Shown in pieces: positions 22,982 through 23,707 of a DNA stretch of 23,707 bases; within the stretch, counting starts at the first letter, position 1; each line of letters begins with the position of its first letter. The stretch spans positions 1-23,707 of the forward strand of contig CAKRLV010000036.1 of NCBI GenBank assembly GCA_934359755.1, in the 5' to 3' direction. The DNA comes from an uncultured Agathobacter sp. Its GTDB lineage: Bacteria > Bacillota > Clostridia > Lachnospirales > Lachnospiraceae. A program made the translations under genes and the position numbers. Below the pieces are notes generated by a model. That model was not told the DNA's origin. It did no database searches and saw nothing but the letters and a program-made list of their open reading frames with translations.

Positions 22982-23434
22982 ACAAAGAACTTTGGATATG
23001 AAGAATGCTCATTGGATGTATCAGAAAAGAAAAGATTTCTTGAAAAAGCAATTAGCAACGAGAGATACACTGTGGCAAAGTTAAGAGGTAAAATTAAATA
23101 TATAGAATCCGAATTTTGGGTAGTAATGGTGTTGTGGATGATTTTAATTATACTTACAATAGATTTTTTTACAAATTTTCTGGATTTTATTATAATTGTT
23201 AAGCTAATAACTGGAAATTTATATTTGAAGATTGCTTATATAATAGGGTATGTATATTTATGGGGATACACAGTTAGGAAAACCAGAAAAAATGTTCCTG
23301 AATATATTAGTTGCCAGAAGGCGAGAAAGGATAAAATGAGTCGTGGCGAAAATCCTGTAGATGAGCTTTCTAAACATGAGAGACGGCTTGAAGAACTAAA
23401 TAGAGAACTAGAGAATATAAAGGCGAGGGATTAG
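22979..23434 (+). CDS. Small membrane protein with two TM segments and coiled-coil ends, unknown function
   Basis: The 151-residue protein has a hydrophilic N-terminus rich in Lys/Glu (about 1-45) and two hydrophobic helices (about 48-65 and 78-97, with 'YIIGYVYLWGYTV'). The C-terminal part is charged and probably coiled ('DELSKHERRLEELNRELENIKARD'). I recognise no family. The start at 22979 is forced by an in-frame TGA at 22967; its ribosome binding site is poor because the good AAGAGGA serves the out-of-frame duplicated ATG at 22966. It is preceded by a copied regulator promoter, so it is probably controlled by the 17800 response regulator. It could be an immunity, resistance or accessory protein of the exporter locus. 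Confidence 0.7.
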   Translation: MTKNFGYEECSLDVSEKKRFLEKAISNERYTVAKLRGKIKYIESEFWVVMVLWMILIILTIDFFTNFLDFIIIVKLITGNLYLKIAYIIGYVYLWGYTVRKTRKNVPEYISCQKARKDKMSRGENPVDELSKHERRLEELNRELENIKARD

Positions 23435-23460
23435 TAATAATTATAAGTGCTGTATGGAAC

Positions 23461-23502
23461 ATATCTAATATCAATAAGAGAAATCTTATTAATATTAGAT
23501 AT
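23461..23502 (+). repeat. Long inverted repeat (18-bp stem) without a T-tail
   Basis: ATATCTAATATCAATAAG (23461-23478) and CTTATTAATATTAGATAT (23485-23502) pair with a single mismatch around a 6-base loop. No T-run follows, so it is not a typical plus-strand terminator. It could be a hairpin in an mRNA 3' end, a processed terminator or part of a mobile-element boundary. Confidence 0.7.
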
Positions 23503-23572
23503 AAAGAGTAAAAATTAGGGAATTGTTGCAGATAATAAGGTTCAAATAGAATTATAAACTAGAAATATTTAG

Positions 23573-23591
23573 ACCGTATATTATATACGGT
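23573..23591 (+). promoter_or_regulatory. Short perfect palindrome near the right end
   Basis: ACCGTATA-TTA-TATACGGT is a perfect 8-bp dyad with a 3-base centre. It lies immediately before the ribosome binding site of a 15-codon ORF and could be an operator or hairpin. No promoter was clear around it. Confidence 0.4.
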
Positions 23592-23604
23592 AGAGGATGA
23601 GATT

Positions 23605-23652
23605 ATGATACTTAAAGTAGATAATATATATAACTCAAACTTCGCACATTAA
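23605..23652 (+). pseudogene. 15-codon ORF resembling an ABC ATPase N-terminus, possibly a broken gene start
   Basis: The ORF MILKVDNIYNSNFAH has a good AGAGGA site seven bases upstream. Its first eight residues look like the common beginning of ABC ATPases (such as MILKVDNISK...), after which the match is lost and TAA follows. The downstream sequence contains a GCACATT/AATGTGC hairpin and 'CACCTTGAAAATTCAATAA', a kind of string common in non-coding leaders and inter-operon regions of Firmicutes. I infer an interrupted gene or a chance peptide; it is too short to be sure. Confidence 0.25.
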
Positions 23653-23707
23653 AATGTGCCTATGCACCTTGAAAATTCAATAATAACTGGCATAAAAATA
23701 GCATGAA

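Noticed and set aside
23680..23707. Beginning of an rRNA operon or intergenic spacer
   Set aside because: The CTTGAAAATT string resembles strings found in 16S-23S spacers, but no rRNA or tRNA sequence accompanies it in the window.

Overview
The window looks like a chromosomal segment of a Gram-positive anaerobe of the Clostridia, most likely a gut Lachnospiraceae. The basis is the moderately AT-rich sequence with purine-rich ribosome binding sites, a surface protein with CxxC modules and a BspA-like C-terminus, an AgrC/AgrA-like two-component pair, and a clostridial-style multi-subunit flavin/iron-sulfur dehydrogenase. All genes are on the plus strand. I saw no rRNA, tRNA, CRISPR array or transposase.

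Layout. (1) 1-555: 3' part of a sugar ABC transporter permease, cut by the window edge. (2) 794-3709: a two-gene unit encoding a BMP/PnrA-type lipoprotein and a Cache-HAMP chemoreceptor, behind a near-consensus promoter. (3) 3881-7322: four genes for an opine/proline-dehydrogenase-like (HcnABC-like) amine or imino-acid oxidase: [2Fe-2S] ferredoxin-like subunit, FAD/NAD(P) plus 4Fe-4S subunit, BFD-like [2Fe-2S] subunit, DAO-type flavoprotein. (4) 7624-11374: ornithine-cyclodeaminase-family enzyme, AraC-type regulator, P-II-like signalling protein and APC amino-acid permease, ending at a strong terminator. Blocks 3 and 4 are each preceded by a similar leader (shared GTATCG-N7-CAATAC dyad, then a terminator hairpin with the same GGCGTCAAC...GTTGGCGC stem). 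They therefore look like one uptake-and-oxidation pathway for an amino acid, N-alkyl amino acid (opine) or amine; the substrate cannot be read from sequence. (5) 11610-17573: a LuxR-HTH regulator of the MalT-like kind without its ATPase part, followed by a 1466-residue secreted CUB/GLUG/Ig-like/Cys-rich/BspA-like surface protein.

(6) 17641-23434 is more AT-rich by eye and looks like an accessory signalling/export locus. A LytTR response regulator and an AgrC-like GHKL histidine kinase sit behind an unusual promoter: two 20-bp-spaced LytTR-like CGTTCAT sites, then five perfect-phase tandem 11-mers (TAGACATTATR), the last of which supplies the -35 hexamer. After a strong terminator comes an 18-codon ORF with an excellent ribosome binding site (MIILADISNWIKWELLYT), then an ABC exporter operon (ATPase and two permeases with ATG/stop overlaps). 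A second, shorter copy of the regulator's promoter, including the first five codons of the regulator gene, lies in front of a small two-TM coiled-coil protein gene at 22979. This suggests that gene was brought under the same control by a promoter duplication.

(7) 23435-23707 holds an 18-bp-stem hairpin, a perfect short palindrome and a 15-codon ORF that resembles the beginning of an ABC ATPase; this end of the window may be a junction.

The best candidate for something undescribed is the block 6 circuit: TCS, micropeptide, exporter and a promoter-captured membrane protein. The second is the P-II-containing oxidase/permease block. All functions are inferred from sequence motifs recognised by eye; no searches were run.
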